Position numbers and translations under genes: made by a program
From: Didymodactylos carnosus
Taxonomy: Eukaryota; Rotifera; Eurotatoria; Philodinida; Philodinidae
Length of the DNA: 37,227 nucleotides
Assembly (NCBI GenBank): GCA_905250885.1
Contig: CAJNOQ010001019.1
Location: 1-37,227 of the forward strand
Reading direction: 5' to 3'
In this document: positions 10,401 to 22,601 of the stretch, piece after piece
Numbering within the stretch: position 1 is the stretch's first letter
Layout of the letters: each line of letters begins with the position of its first letter
The notes under the pieces: model-generated
Told to the model about the DNA's origin: nothing
Seen by the model: only the letters and a program-made list of their open reading frames with translations
The model's database searches: none

Positions 10401-12889
10401 TGAAAAATGAACGCATATATAGACATAAAATAAACAAGATGTTCAGTACTTTTTTTTGTTATCGTATAAACAAGTAATTAAAGAAATTCTTTTGTTTACT
10501 TACTAGTGGCATTTGTTGTTGGAATACTAGGTCTCTAGAATAGAAAAAACATTTTTTCAATAAATTTTTAATTATATTAAAAAGAGAATATTTTATACTA
10601 ACTGTCATGGGAATTCTTGGAAGGCTACGAGATTTTGTCGGTATGATAATATTAAGATGAGAATTTGTAACAGATGAAAATACACGATCATTATTATTTC
10701 GATCTAAATCCGAGTGACGATTTATTTGTCTAAATAAGAGAAAATCGAAATAAGTATAATTTGTATAAGACAATCGGATACCTACTGTAAGAATGGCATC
10801 GAACAAATATAAGCTTTTATTGAACATCGAGGATGATAAGCATTATTACATGAACGACAACGTACATAAGCTTCACGTATTCTACGCGTACAATGAACAC
10901 ATCGGATACCGGTAATCAAAGGAAATCGAGGTGATGGTACACGATCCTATATACAAACACGAATTTACAACACATAAAGCATTTTAAATTTATTATAAAA
11001 GAAATAATAGCTAATAGTATTTACTTTTGGAAAATAGAGAAATAGTATTAATGACTTGATTTCTCATTATAATTGTGAACGAATTATCTGATTTGACAGA
11101 GAAATTACTTATGAGATTTCAATATATGAAATTTATTTCACTCCTACTCGAAAACGTGGAATGTAATAAATATGCGAACACGTACACGAAAAGCATAGCA
11201 ATATCGAAACAAAATGGTTGCTGAAGGTATTATACCCGAAAAACATATCTTGTCGAACAAATCGACATAGATGAGATTTATGTATGCAACGTGCATGAAT
11301 TCTATAACCGCATACTAGACAACGTAAACCTTGAAATAATAGTTTATGACATGTGTCGCAATATGTCAATGTAAAAAATGTTTTACGCACCTAAACAAAT
11401 AGAAATGTATTGTTTCAACGAATAAAAATACTAATTGAACATATGTTTGCTAATTTACGATAATTTTACTCACAAATGAATGATCTAATTTCTTTTTTTC
11501 TTCTAAAATAATTTCTTTTTCAAGTACATTCTCTAATATAATATCCCATGAACACGTTTGCCTTTGAAAAAAAGTAAATAGATGCATGTTTCATAACTTC
11601 TTCAAGCAAAATCATATTTTACCTTGATATCATATAAACAGGTATATATGCTCGAAGATTTGTCACTGAATGCATTGTTGCTTTTAATTCAAGTGCTTTC
11701 TCTAATGTTTGATCATTACGTGGCGCAAGCTTAATAAATAACAAATTTATCAATAGTAAATGTGTTTAAAAGCAAACGTAATCAAATGACTTACTGCTGT
11801 TGTATGTTTATTTGGAAAATGAACACGAATAAAATTATTTGGCGTCATACTTGGACTTCTTGATCTTGTTTGAGACGGTGGTGTAGGTAGAATATTTGAC
11901 GTAGATGATGTTGTTGCATTACTTGACGTTCTCAAATTTGGATAATGCTGTGGTGATTGTTGATGAACAACATCATTATCGTGAGATATATCCTGTGTAT
12001 TAGACGTGGAATATTTTGAAGATGGTGGTGGATCGATAATAATACTTTTTGGATTAACGATATTCGCATTAGAGATGCGAGTAGTGATAATATCGTCATT
12101 GACAGGAAAATGTGTTAAAGAAGGTGGCTGGATATCAACTACAGTAATTAGATTTGAAGAATAGTTATGATATGGAGCATTATGATTACTATTGTTGTTG
12201 TTGTTATTATTGTTATTCGCGTTATAGTTCTCATTATGGGAAAATGGAAGATGATTTTGTGAATCATGAAGATATTCGGTTAATGTATCTCGTGCTTTTG
12301 TTAGAATATCGATTCGATCGGTTAATCGTTGAAATTCCTAAAAAGTAGAGCTTTTCTATTAGTCAATCTAAATAGAAGTAAACAATGTACAGGTCAACGA
12401 AGCTTTTCGATATTTAGAACTAGTACAACTTGATTGTCCATCATTCTAGTTACATTCAATAGAAGAGAGAGACAACAACGTCATCGAAGACTCAGGAAAA
12501 AAGATAAAAAAGGAAGGATTTTACTATTTGTGCAATTAATTCTTACCTGCATATAAAATGGTGGACGACTGTCACGAAAAGCAATATTATATTTCTCAAC
12601 ATCTGATGTTAAATGTTTTAACATTTTCATAATATCTTCAAGCTAAAATGTAAAGATATATCAAATAAACATTTTGTACAAATGACTTTGTGTGTTTTTA
12701 TTAACTTACAATTTCTTTACATCTTTCGGGTGTTGTATGTTTTCCATCTTCAACTTTTCCTAATATCATTCGACGAAAACTTTCTTCTTGATTTGATGAA
12801 GATGGTTGATGAAAACTTGTTGACGGTGGATGCAATTGATGATCCATCTCAGGTCGACGTTTAGTTTGAACAACAACCATAGCCGACAT
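7401..12889 (-). CDS. RAF: RAF serine/threonine kinase (B-Raf-like, complete, 19 exons)
   Basis: Exons: 12889-12710, 12642-12547, 12337-11795, 11729-11623, 11561-11474, 11390-11148, 10946-10786, 10729-10603, 10534-10504, 10182-9925, 9231-9176, 9065-8990, 8935-8903, 8844-8677, 8586-8493, 8402-8207, 8140-8009, 7949-7812, 7577-7401; about 967 residues. Order: N-terminal segment, Asn-rich linker, Ras-binding domain (about 263-335, [14 protein letters not shown]), C1 finger (336-383), second C1-like finger (435-467), Ser/Thr-rich linker, kinase. Kinase landmarks: GRGTYGTV (651-658), VALK lysine 672, HRD 763-765, DFG 792-794, then a C-terminal RSQSEP 14-3-3 site (Ser about 929). RAF links Ras-GTP to MEK/ERK. 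Oddities: an insertion of about nine residues between HRD and DFG, SPE instead of APE, and KKYVSEWEI before the kinase. The donor of exon 6 is uncertain: 11148 keeps the frame, while 11236 would not without a further exon. Confidence 0.92.
10786..10946 (-). other. RAF exon 7: second, atypical C1-like zinc finger
   Basis: This exon encodes cysteines and a histidine in the order C-x2-C-x10-C-x2-C-x4-H-x2-C-x6-C (CVHC, then [19 protein letters not shown]). The first RAF finger, in exons 5-6, reads C-x2-C-x9-C-x2-C-x4-H-x2-C-x6-C and has the usual leading histidine 13 residues before its first cysteine. The second has valine there. Both end with the same x6 spacing, where BRAF has x7, which suggests duplication of one finger. 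The end phase fits exon 8 (TTA CA joined to A CAA). Exon start 10946 uses acceptor TATATAG. Confidence 0.75.
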
Positions 12890-14656
12890 GGGACACAACA
12901 AAATAAAAACGAATAAATATAAAAAATTAATAAATCATCACCAAAAAATAATTTCTAAAACAATTAACAACATAAGAAATCTACACGTAAATTTACATTA
13001 CTCATTTACCTATTTGTTATCTTTTTCAAAAACTAAAAATCAAACAATAAAACAGCATCTAGATTTTGATTGTGAATATAAACAACGTTATCATATTGAA
13101 ATCAATTTCAATAATTTATTAATAAGAAATAATTTTATATTCTTCACAAGCTAAGATAGAGAATAACTATCTAGGCTATATATAAAGTATCTAAAATATG
13201 ATAAAAATCTTATCAGAGCAGTTCCTTATCGGACTAAAATGGTGAAACTCCTCAAAAGTTGTTGAGTAGTTTAAGACGATGTGACCACCAGGAGGAGGAG
13301 GAGGTGAAAAAAATGGACAAAATCAAGGGCTTTCGATTATGAACTTCAACTCTTCTTTCTTTCGCAGATATCGGGAGAGTTTCATAAAATTCAATACAAT
13401 TTAAATGAAGATTTTTAAAAAAATACTGTTCAAGATTTGTGCACTTACGCGTTCCAACCTTTTTTGCCAAAAAAGCAAAATTTCATTACATTTTGTAAAT
13501 ACACAATTTTTAGAAACCTATTCAATTGAAATATAAAACATAATTATTTTTCATGGAAACTCCAGAGGTTGAGTCCTGATACAAGTTTATTACTCCAAAC
13601 CATAGTATAAAATAAAACTGACAACTCTTACTTAAGAAAATAGTGAAATATTAATTGAATTGTTTTTTGTTTTTTTATTGAGGTCAAAATATCCTTTTCC
13701 GTGTATCGTGTATATTTTGTCAAAAAGAAAAAAACATTATATAATTCAGCTAGATTTTCATATTCAATCTAACTACAGATATTATCATCATCAATTCAGA
13801 TTAATAAAGTGCACGTATATAGTCTAAAAAGAGTCATATGAACAGATATAAACAGCTACCTTATTAGGAGAAATAAACCCTATAAGAGGACATCCATCTA
13901 GAGTATAAAAATATGCTTTTCATATTTCGCGAATAAAAACAGAAAAAGGAGAAAACAGCTAAATAGTTAGGTCCATTCACACATGTCAGACACTCAAAAC
14001 AAAACAAAAAAACGAAGAGAAAACTACATAAAGAATGAAAAACAAAAAGGAATGATAGCATAAAGTATTTATATATTCAAGTTCTTTACATATTTCAAAC
14101 CGAAAACTATTTGTCTATAAAAGAAAACGATTATTTTATATTTATATCTCTCATTTTACATTAACAAGTCCTTAACAAGTCAACGCTTTGTTCAAGTCCA
14201 AAACGCAACTTTGCTTACTCAAATTCACTTTTTCGTGAAAATACTTGATATCTCAAACGACATGGAAAATTTTTCTTTTTATACGGTATTGATTAAAAAA
14301 TTTATAATTTATCAGACGTCGAATATTAATGAAAAAGCGGTAAGAGAGAGAAAAGACCTCTGAGAAGTACAGTTTGAAATTTTGAACAAGATTTACAAAT
14401 CTAGATAAAGGAACTAATTCATATGAAATAAGTTGCTAACGACTGTATAATATTCTATAACATCACTTTTTAAAATCTGTAATAATTGTTTAAAAAATCT
14501 GTCAATTTTACCTGTAAATGGAATAATATTTAGAATACTAAAGTTTTTTTAAGAAAAAAGAGACAACAATCAGTTGTTCTAAGTGTACTATATCAATATG
14601 CTAAAGCAACAACTAAACTTTTTTTATGTGTTGTTACTATTGTTACTACTACGATA

Positions 14657-14701
<45 letters not shown>
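14657..14701. repeat. ATG trinucleotide microsatellite, about 15 units
   Basis: The sequence repeats atg without interruption from 14657 to 14701. It creates a run of methionine codons at the start of a 71-codon open frame, which is an artefact of the repeat and not evidence of a gene. It lies 1.8 kb upstream of the RAF start codon. Confidence 0.95.
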
Positions 14702-14704
<3 letters not shown>

Positions 14705-15721
14705 GTTTTTTTTATGTATTTCAAAAAAAGAAATGATATACCGAGAACACGCACATATAGAATTTCTCGTACAAAAACATATTTTATGAAACAATTAGTA
14801 CTTTTTTTTTTGTTTCTTTCTTCTGTCGTTCAGTTCTTCCTTCTTCTTTTTTGTTGTCGTCGCTTCATGTAAATTGCATAACGATTCATTCTCTCTAGAT
14901 GGTATAAAAAACCGTAAAATAGAAAAGAGGAGAAAAACCTTGAGATGATCCAGGCCCCATGTTACTAATGCACAAGAGGACATGCGACACTCGAATTGAG
15001 GTTCCTACGTCATGAATATTAAAAAAAACACAGAAAAAGAGAAAAGAAGAAATAATAATAATGATGATGCTGTCAATAATGAGTAAAACGTGTAAAGACC
15101 CCAAAACGTCGTCATATTATTATACCTGGAAAAAAGTTCGAGGTATCGAAAATAAATTAAACAGTCTCGTTTTCGTTTTTTTTCAAACAAAACAAAACAT
15201 TGCCTCGACTACAATAGACAATAGATTAGTACAATATAAACTACAAACAGACTTTTTTTTTTCTGTCATGTACTTCTATACTACCATGTGATACAGAAGT
15301 AAAAAATTTTATATAAACATTTAACAAACTCAATTCACCTTAGGTAAAACAAGGAATTTAATTTCTCTTGACATTGTGTCAATGACATAAACACTACTAG
15401 ACAGTACGTTGACTATCCTTCGTAACAGAATCCTTGTAAAAAATAGGAAATAAAAACAAGTTTCGTCTACTACTACTATAGCAAAAACCTTGTATTTAGA
15501 CTATATAATAATTTGAGAAGGAAATAAATAAAAAATACTATTTATTTCTCTTAGTATTAGAATTTGTAATTATTAAATCATACAAGAATAAAGTGCATAC
15601 AAATGATCTTCAATATAGAACAAAAAAATGAAATGTTTAGTGTATTAAATGACATTATACTCATTCTTTAATTCAATTCTGATTAATTCTCATAATATAC
15701 AAAAAGTCATTTGGATCCAAC

Positions 15722-15889
15722 CACTGGCGGATCCAGCCAGCGAACGGCCGCTCGTATCTCAAGAGTAAAAAAATAATTTTTGAGCAGCAAAACTGCCTCA
15801 AAAAAACTATGTTGCAAAGGCGACCGCACATACCTCGTATTTCCCTTACCTAGTGCATGTACCTAAGAAAAATTCTAAATCCGCTACCG
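15722..15889. mobile_element. Short degenerate hAT-like MITE, 168 bp
   Basis: The left end cactggcggatccag and the reverse complement of the right end, cggtagcggatttag, share 10 of 15 bases, including the block GCGGAT. Flanking octamers gatccaac (15714-15721) and aagccaac (15890-15897) share six of eight bases. The insert is too short to code for anything. It looks like an old non-autonomous DNA transposon; the family assignment is tentative. Confidence 0.4.
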
Positions 15890-17322
15890 AAGCCAACTTT
15901 CTAATGACTAGCTTCAATCTACTTCTCGTACATATAAAAGAAACAAAATGAGCTGAAACGATATAAAAAAATTCTTTCCACAGGTTTATGAGATAAACCC
16001 ATTTAATTTTAACTGTTTTTTTCGATCAAAGATAGCATTCGAATAAATTAACTAGTAGACATAGCGAATGAGAAGAGAGAAAAACTTAGTATATTACTGA
16101 TCTTCACAATCGTAAGACAATGATGAGAGAGTTCCTATAAGTCGGTTATCGTTCAACTCATACGCATACTAAATAGCGAAAACGATAGACTTTTATTTCA
16201 TTTTAAGTACTAATACCCCAGATTAACTAGAGATTTGATTGAGTTTGTTATAAATAAAAGCATATCTTCTGACTTCTTTTGTAAGAATGACAGAGGGTGC
16301 GTAAAATGACTTTCTGTCTGAGATGACTTAAACATTATCCCTTCTCCTGTTCTTACGTGCATTCTTTTTAACTTTCTCACGTTCAAAACTGTATCAGTTC
16401 TATTCCATATTGGTCTGATTCTAACCTCATTTCTCTAAAAGTGTTCTAAAATCTTTTCATTTTCTTAAAATCATTTGTATTTAAATGAAGTGTCTCTCTC
16501 TGTTGTTTTTTCCGTTCTGTCTTGGTATTCTATTTTTGCATGATTTAAGGCCGAATGAGCATGCCAAAGATGTTGGTCTTACTTGTTAACCTAAAGTAGG
16601 GTCAATGGGATGCGTCGAGTGACAGTTCTTTCTCTCTTTCGGTTCTTGTCTCGATATATGTACTTGCTTCTCATGTTATCTCTCATAATTTAGATTATCG
16701 TTCTTCTAGCTCTTCACTTGTTTCAAAATTTTCCCTTCCAAACCTTTTTCTCTCTCGTAAATATTTTAGACTCGTACAATTTTAAATTTATCCTCATTTT
16801 AGTCCTCCTTACATCCATTACGCATTTCATCATCCATCCTACTCTCCTGTGTTATACTAAATATTTCGCATTTTTCACCTCCTGTTAATGGTTTTTCTCC
16901 GCTGATCCTTTGTTCTCTCTGTCACTGACGAGAATGAACTGTAGGATCAGTTATTCGTTCTTTATCTTTTAATTCAATTGAAAAAAGCTTTATCTCAACA
17001 TCTTTTACAGCAAAATTCACAGATGTTGAACTTTACAAATGTTTAATTAAAGTATGGCTATATAGTAGGTTTATTTCACTTAAAACTTCTAAATTAGCCG
17101 AAACGAAATGATAATTTTTCTTATTTTCGTCGCTCTTCATATTACTCAGTTGACAGCCAGTCTTGACTTCGTGCTAAACTTATTGTTAATAGAGAGATGC
17201 TAGAAGCAGATAATACCTTTTTTCTATACAAAGGTCACAATGATCGCACTATGAGTTCTTGTTCTAAATAAGTAAATGACAGTCTATCTATTGTGTTAAC
17301 TATCATTCTGACATGTCATAAT

Positions 17323-18017
17323 CAGCGTTGCCAGATGCTTAGGTCAGAAAAACGGAATAAAAAGTCGAAACAGCGGAAAAAAACGGAAATTTTTTGGCGG
17401 AAACGCATTTTTCACCGTATTAGTTCATTTTTCACCAAACGCAACGGGTAGTTAGCAAAACAAATTTTTCTAGCGCTTTATGATGGTTCCCCTTAAGAAA
17501 CATACAAGAATTATAAAACGTCATTTAAATTCCAATTTGAATCGATATTGGCTTTTTGTAGATGCGCGTTTTTGATCAGCCGTCATAAATTTCAAGAGTT
17601 ATGTATGGCAGAATAAAATTTAATTTGAAACTTTCCCGCCTACGACAAACACTTAATGGTTAAGAGTTTCTGGTCGAGTTGACTTCCTTGAAGATTTAGT
17701 ATTTCACTATTTTTCGCACTCCCTTTCAGCAGCACTTGAGACAAACTAATGTTTTTCTGTTACCGCTCACTCCCAGGGCAAATTTCTGATTTAGTTCCTA
17801 AAACAGTGCGAATTTGTTTTATAAAAGTTGCAAAAGCATTGTTTCGACTAGTCATTCAGCCGATAAAATTTTTATGAGAAAATGTAAAAACCTTCATTGC
17901 AGGAAAAAGTACAAAAACAAAAAATCCTCGAAAAGTGGACAAATTGCGGACACTTTGCGGGAAAAAACTACATAAAGAAGAATCTGTCCGCAAAATGTGG
18001 ACCATCTGACAACTCTG
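17323..18017. mobile_element. Non-autonomous hAT-like element, 695 bp
   Basis: The left terminus cagcgttgccagatg and the reverse complement of the right terminus cagagttgtcagatg agree at 13 of 15 bases. The element is flanked by gtcataat (17315-17322) and gtcataac (18018-18025), a 7/8 match suiting the 8-bp target duplication of hAT transposons. Internal sequence near both ends is rich in cgg/gcgg words (aaacggaaat, attgcggacac). Opposing open frames of about 65-70 codons across 17856-18091 show no transposase motifs. It is probably a MITE derived from a larger hAT element. Confidence 0.65.
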
Positions 18018-19385
18018 GTCATAACGCCCGTCTAAAGGTGCAGTTTTATAATCACTATTTGTGGATGACATGTTTGAACACAGGGAAATAGCTTACGTGG
18101 ATGGATGATAGCGCACATAGTATAAATCGCGTTTAGTAGGGGATAACTTAGGCGTAAAATTCTACTATCGATGCATTTTTTGCTTTGCTTGTAGAGTTTC
18201 GTGCTTAAGACCCCCTCAGAAATCGATGATTTTCTTAAAAAAATCGAAATTGAGTTTACTGCTTAGTTAGGTACTCTGACGTCTTCTCTTTCAGAATCTG
18301 TGTCGCTTTCAATAAAAAAATAATAGTTTTTTATACGTTTTTGAGAGATATTAGATTAACCCTTACGTCTATTGCTACAATGATCTTCAAACATGTTTAA
18401 TGTGTAGAACAAAAAAGTTTTTTCCTGACGAGGGGCCACCTTAATGCTTGCGTGTAACTTTCTTGTTTTTTATTTTTTTATTTTTTTATCTCATAATTAC
18501 AGCTTAAACAGTTGTCAGATGTTGTCATTACCTGCTAATTTAATTGGCCGCCGTGAAATTTTCATTTCTATTTTTCCAAAAAGTAAAACTTGCACTTTTA
18601 TTGACCAAAAATGTAGCAAATCAGACGGAGGTGATAGATAGCGTTCTACGCACACAGATTAGAAAACTTACGTTTACCACGAAGAGCTGAAGTTTCAGAA
18701 ATTTTCTAGATTTAGCGTAGATTCAGTTAGATTCCTTAGATATTTCATCAAGGCTATACTTTTTCTTTTTAACATTAAGATTATACGTGTTCGATACGTT
18801 CGACACCACCGCGTTAAGAACAATGTGGTTGCAGATAGACACTAGCTTTTTATGCCTATAGACTTCTAACTTCTGACTATAGATCCTCTTCTTCGTTATC
18901 TTCAACGATTTATCCTTTTTATTCCCTGTAGAGAAAGGTTTCGTTGTTATCCAGCAAACTTTTGCATATCTTCAACAGATGACATCCATCTTAACAAGTT
19001 CTGGATCTATCTCTGACTTTTTCCTACACTATTCGAAAAATTGATGAAAATTACATTTGATCAATTGTAGAAGGAATCATTTTCCTATAGAAATCATCTT
19101 CATCTACGTTTATTGTAATTGATTTTAAAATTAATTAGGTGGTTTTTTTGAATTCACGTGAGATTGTGTTATTCATAACGTAAATAAATCGTCTCGTGTC
19201 TCAGATTTTAAAAACTTTCTTATTTTTATTCATCAGTTTGATTTTGAGCTATTGTACCAGATATGTATATATTTCGATAAATAGAAAATCAGAACCATTA
19301 TCCTCAAACACGATAGAAAGCTTTAAATACTAAAAAATGGAAGTAACTGTCTGTAGTTCTCTTTGTTGTTTCGTATTTACACATG

Positions 19386-19856
19386 CTATTTATACTTAAC
19401 ACGATCAAATGCAACATAAAAGTGTTTATCTAATTCTCCAGTTGTCGGATTCAATTCACAATACCCAATCGGTCCTCGTTCACAATTCGAACACATCAAA
19501 TATTTGACGTTATTATTAACAGTTTTAGAAAATCCAACATTTTCAAATGTGAACATATCGTTTACAAGCCAACAGTAAGCAACAGAATCACACAAATGAT
19601 CATTAACATTTATCGGTATAGAATTACCATTTGATGACGGAGTAGAAGTCTTTTTCATGTCCATTTGGGGTAATAAAATATGTTTTTGTTCATATTTGGC
19701 TGTTTTTGGACGGAGAATAATATCTTCACAATACAGACACACAATTGTGTTTAAATTTTGTTCACCAATTAAAAAATTTATTTCATTATTGTCTTTACTA
19801 TCCATAGATAATAAATTATCGTCGATTTGATTATTATTGACAGATGAAGTATCCAT
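19386..19856 (-). CDS. RABIF: RABIF/MSS4-like Rab-binding zinc protein
   Basis: A single uninterrupted frame of 156 residues. The core matches MSS4: a zinc-binding CLYC near residue 40, then WLVNDMFTFENVGFSKTV, a second CSNC, the ERGPIGYCEL stretch, and a C-terminal FYVAFDRVKY. In the family this protein binds exocytic Rab GTPases, favours their nucleotide-free state and acts as a chaperone-like factor in membrane traffic. It is longer than the human protein (123 residues) because of a polar N-terminal extension of about 35 residues and a Ser/Asn insertion between the first zinc pair and the core. All four zinc cysteines are present. The ATG at 19856 is the first in frame. It has no introns, unlike most genes in the window. 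Confidence 0.95.
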   Translation of the reverse strand: MDTSSVNNNQIDDNLLSMDSKDNNEINFLIGEQNLNTIVCLYCEDIILRPKTAKYEQKHILLPQMDMKKTSTPSSNGNSIPINVNDHLCDSVAYCWLVNDMFTFENVGFSKTVNNNVKYLMCSNCERGPIGYCELNPTTGELDKHFYVAFDRVKYK

Positions 19857-22601
19857 CTCTGTATTTCAATAGTAATTCGAGCTAGCAATGTACATTCGAG
19901 AATAGTTAATCTAAAAAATCGAGTTTAATATCAATCAAAAATCTTTGCAAACTATGAATGAAGATTTTGGTTAATCTAAAAGTAATCGTCAACATGAAAA
20001 AATTGAAGTATAATCGATGACAGCAATACAAAGTGGTAGAAATGTTCACCGCTTATGATAACAGAAAATTGAAAAAATTTTCTGTTATCATCGCCGTTAA
20101 CATCTCTATCTATGATTACCTTTTTAACGAATTGCCTAGGGTTCTACTCTATTCGTAGTGCTAAGAAACACTCTATTTCTCTAGTTACTCAGTGAAACTT
20201 CGCTAATTAATCACCCAGAGGATGACAACTCTCTCTCTCTTTCTTAATTTTAAAGGATATTTCTTGTTAACAAAATATTGCATCTAAAAAGTTTTGTAAT
20301 AGTCGATCAAATCTTTACATTCGATCAGCTAGATGAGTAGTTGCATTGAATCAATTTTATCATAGCATATGTTTGTTATTGCGATTGATCTTCTAGCGAA
20401 GAGCGTCGAGTGTCTGAATAAGATACCTTTTAGTAGGCTCACACTTAAATTCATTTTTTTTTCTAAATAACTACCATCATTTGTCTCGACGGCACACTTT
20501 TAGAAAGAATAAAAAATTAAAAAAACAGTTCACTTAACAACAAAATCAGAAAACTTATGCTCGTCGAATGAAGAATTCACGAACGTTTGTAATTGACTCT
20601 AATGGGCATCAAAATAGAACAGATCTCATGTAAAAAATTGAGATAAAGATGTCTCACAAGATAAAGCGTTTGACAACAAAAACTCTCGATCAAAACAGTG
20701 ATAAAAAGGGCATATAAACAACATAAACAAAACGAAAAAATATCAAAATATATTTATTATTTTTTTCTACCTCTGATTTGCTTACTTGACGTTCACATTG
20801 TATGTGAACGTGTAACCCATCAAATCAAAATTGTCCTGAACATTTTCATGGATATCACACCAAATTTATAATAATAACTGACTTGTAGTATGAGTAAATC
20901 TAGTATTCATCGATTTTATATCATCAATTTTCTGTCCTTACCGATCGTCAAATAGTCCAAATATGAAAATACGAACAGAGTGAAAGGTGAATATAGACCG
21001 CAGTTAACATGATGCAAAAACGACTAAAACGGCCAGAAGGCATATCTTGAATCACTGTTATTGAAAAATCACTAATTCTTTTAGAAAAACTGTGAAACTT
21101 AGAAAATACAATTTTTCTAACTATTGCACTCGATACAAAAAATACATTTGAAGTATCATAAATCCAAGACCGTTGTTATTGCTTGTAGAAAATCGTTTTA
21201 AGATATTATTTTTGTTTCTTGTGCTATCGTGGACAGTATTTGGACGGTATTGTACCTGTATCTGCCAGTATCTGTCCATTTAGTCAATGATTGTGTTAAT
21301 TGTTTTAACTTTAATGGTACAGTCAATGTAATGATTAATTCGCTATTGCCCAGCTCAATTAATGATAAACGTAGTTTAACTAATTATGGTTAAGTTATTT
21401 ATGATTAACCTATTAAGTTATTTATTGAATTAAAGAACTCTGTTTGACAAACTGCTTGCTTATTGCAAAACATTAACAAACAGATTTGGTTCCTTTAATT
21501 TGTACAAATATAAAATACCTAAAAGTGTGAATATAATAGTTTGGTTTAACAAGTATTGAACAAATATTTCGAGCATATTGCATCGATCAACTATCGCTAA
21601 TTCTTTAAGGACGCATTTGTCTCATCATCCAGGAATAAAGAAGAGTGTTAACTATCAATAAGGAAGAAAAAGTTCAACGTTGGACAATTGACGGTCAAAA
21701 AAGCAATGCTGCATTCCTAAACAACAACTGCTTAATTGTGAAGATTAGAAGAAACATCGTTTTAGCATCAAGAAAAAATTTGTGTAAAAGGTTAAACAAA
21801 AGATTTTTTTAATTATGTGAATTGTCTAGAAACATTTGTTTCTATAACGAGAGATTAAAACAAATTATCGTTGAAAGTTGAACTAGCAATTTAATGCAAA
21901 CAAAAACATGAAGCTTTTACTATTGTCTTGAAGATGAAGAAAATTGATATTCCATATCGGTTCAGACTCAAGTTATCTATTGAACTGAGCATTGTACGAT
22001 GTAATCTTTCGACTGCTAATTCAGAAAAAACTTCTTTTTATTTGTTCATAAAAAAATTTACATAGACAATATTTGATATTTTTTACTAACATTTATTTAT
22101 GGAAGTATCAAAATAGAAGAGACACACAAAAGACACAAAACAGTCAATTTATCAAATTGACAAAAATTGAGCAGACAAAAGTAGCGACTATATTACAGAA
22201 GGCATATCTAAAAGTTTATCTGACATGTCTGAAGCAAAAGTAAACCAAGAAAACTACACTAGAAATCACCATCAGCAACAACAACAACAACAAAAGAATT
22301 TTTTATGTCAGCAAATTCTAAAACAGCAGAGTAGAGAAAAGAAGAATAAAAGTGAACGAAAAACATTACACTTTTCTAGAAGAGTACAATATTTTATCTG
22401 ACATAAAATACATTTTACTCGCAATCATGACGATTAATCGTTGATTTGTTGCCATTCATTTTGTCCACGCACACTTTAGACAATAAGAACAGTCAAAAGA
22501 TTTGCTTCGAATCGCCTGATATTTTTCCTACAAACATGCCTAAGCCAAAGTGTCAAGAGTTCAAAAGAAAAAATATTTTAAACAGCCCAGTTTGTTCAAC
22601 T
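19857..22601. other. Intergenic region between RABIF (5' end) and securin (3' end)
   Basis: No coding exon was recognised. Notable items are an imperfect hairpin at 20043-20103, a short hairpin at 20789-20811 (arms acgttcacat/atgtgaacgt, loop tgt), a CT run near 20227 and a CAA repeat at about 22272-22293. The stretch near RABIF should contain its promoter; I recognise no specific factor site. Confidence 0.55.
20043..20103. repeat. Hairpin upstream of RABIF
   Basis: The inner arms atgataacagaaaatt (20055-20070) and its exact reverse complement (20076-20091) flank a 5-base loop. The pairing continues imperfectly outward: atgttcaccgc on the left against the reverse complement atgttaacggc on the right. 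The whole structure spans about 60 bp and sits about 190 bp upstream of the RABIF start codon. It may be a tiny foldback element or a transcribed stem-loop. Confidence 0.7.

Larger units (their letters stand above)
12890..19385. other. Gene-free region upstream of RAF, 6.5 kb
   Basis: No exon with recognisable protein similarity was found on either strand. It contains the RAF 5' flank (possible untranslated exons cannot be excluded), an ATG microsatellite at 14657, hAT-like relics at 15722-15889 and 17323-18017, and pyrimidine-rich stretches around 16270-16900 and 18440-18490. Its 3' end, next to 19386, is the RABIF 3' flank. Short open frames here look like chance. Confidence 0.55.

Noticed and set aside
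7401..12889. KSR (kinase suppressor of Ras) instead of RAF
   Set aside because: The Ras-binding domain, the VALK lysine, an intact HRD and the terminal RSQSEP site fit RAF; KSR lacks a Ras-binding domain and usually has a changed VAIK lysine.
14657..14872. 71-codon plus-strand frame beginning with a run of methionines
   Set aside because: The frame is created by the ATG microsatellite; the rest is low-complexity Phe/Leu with no similarity.
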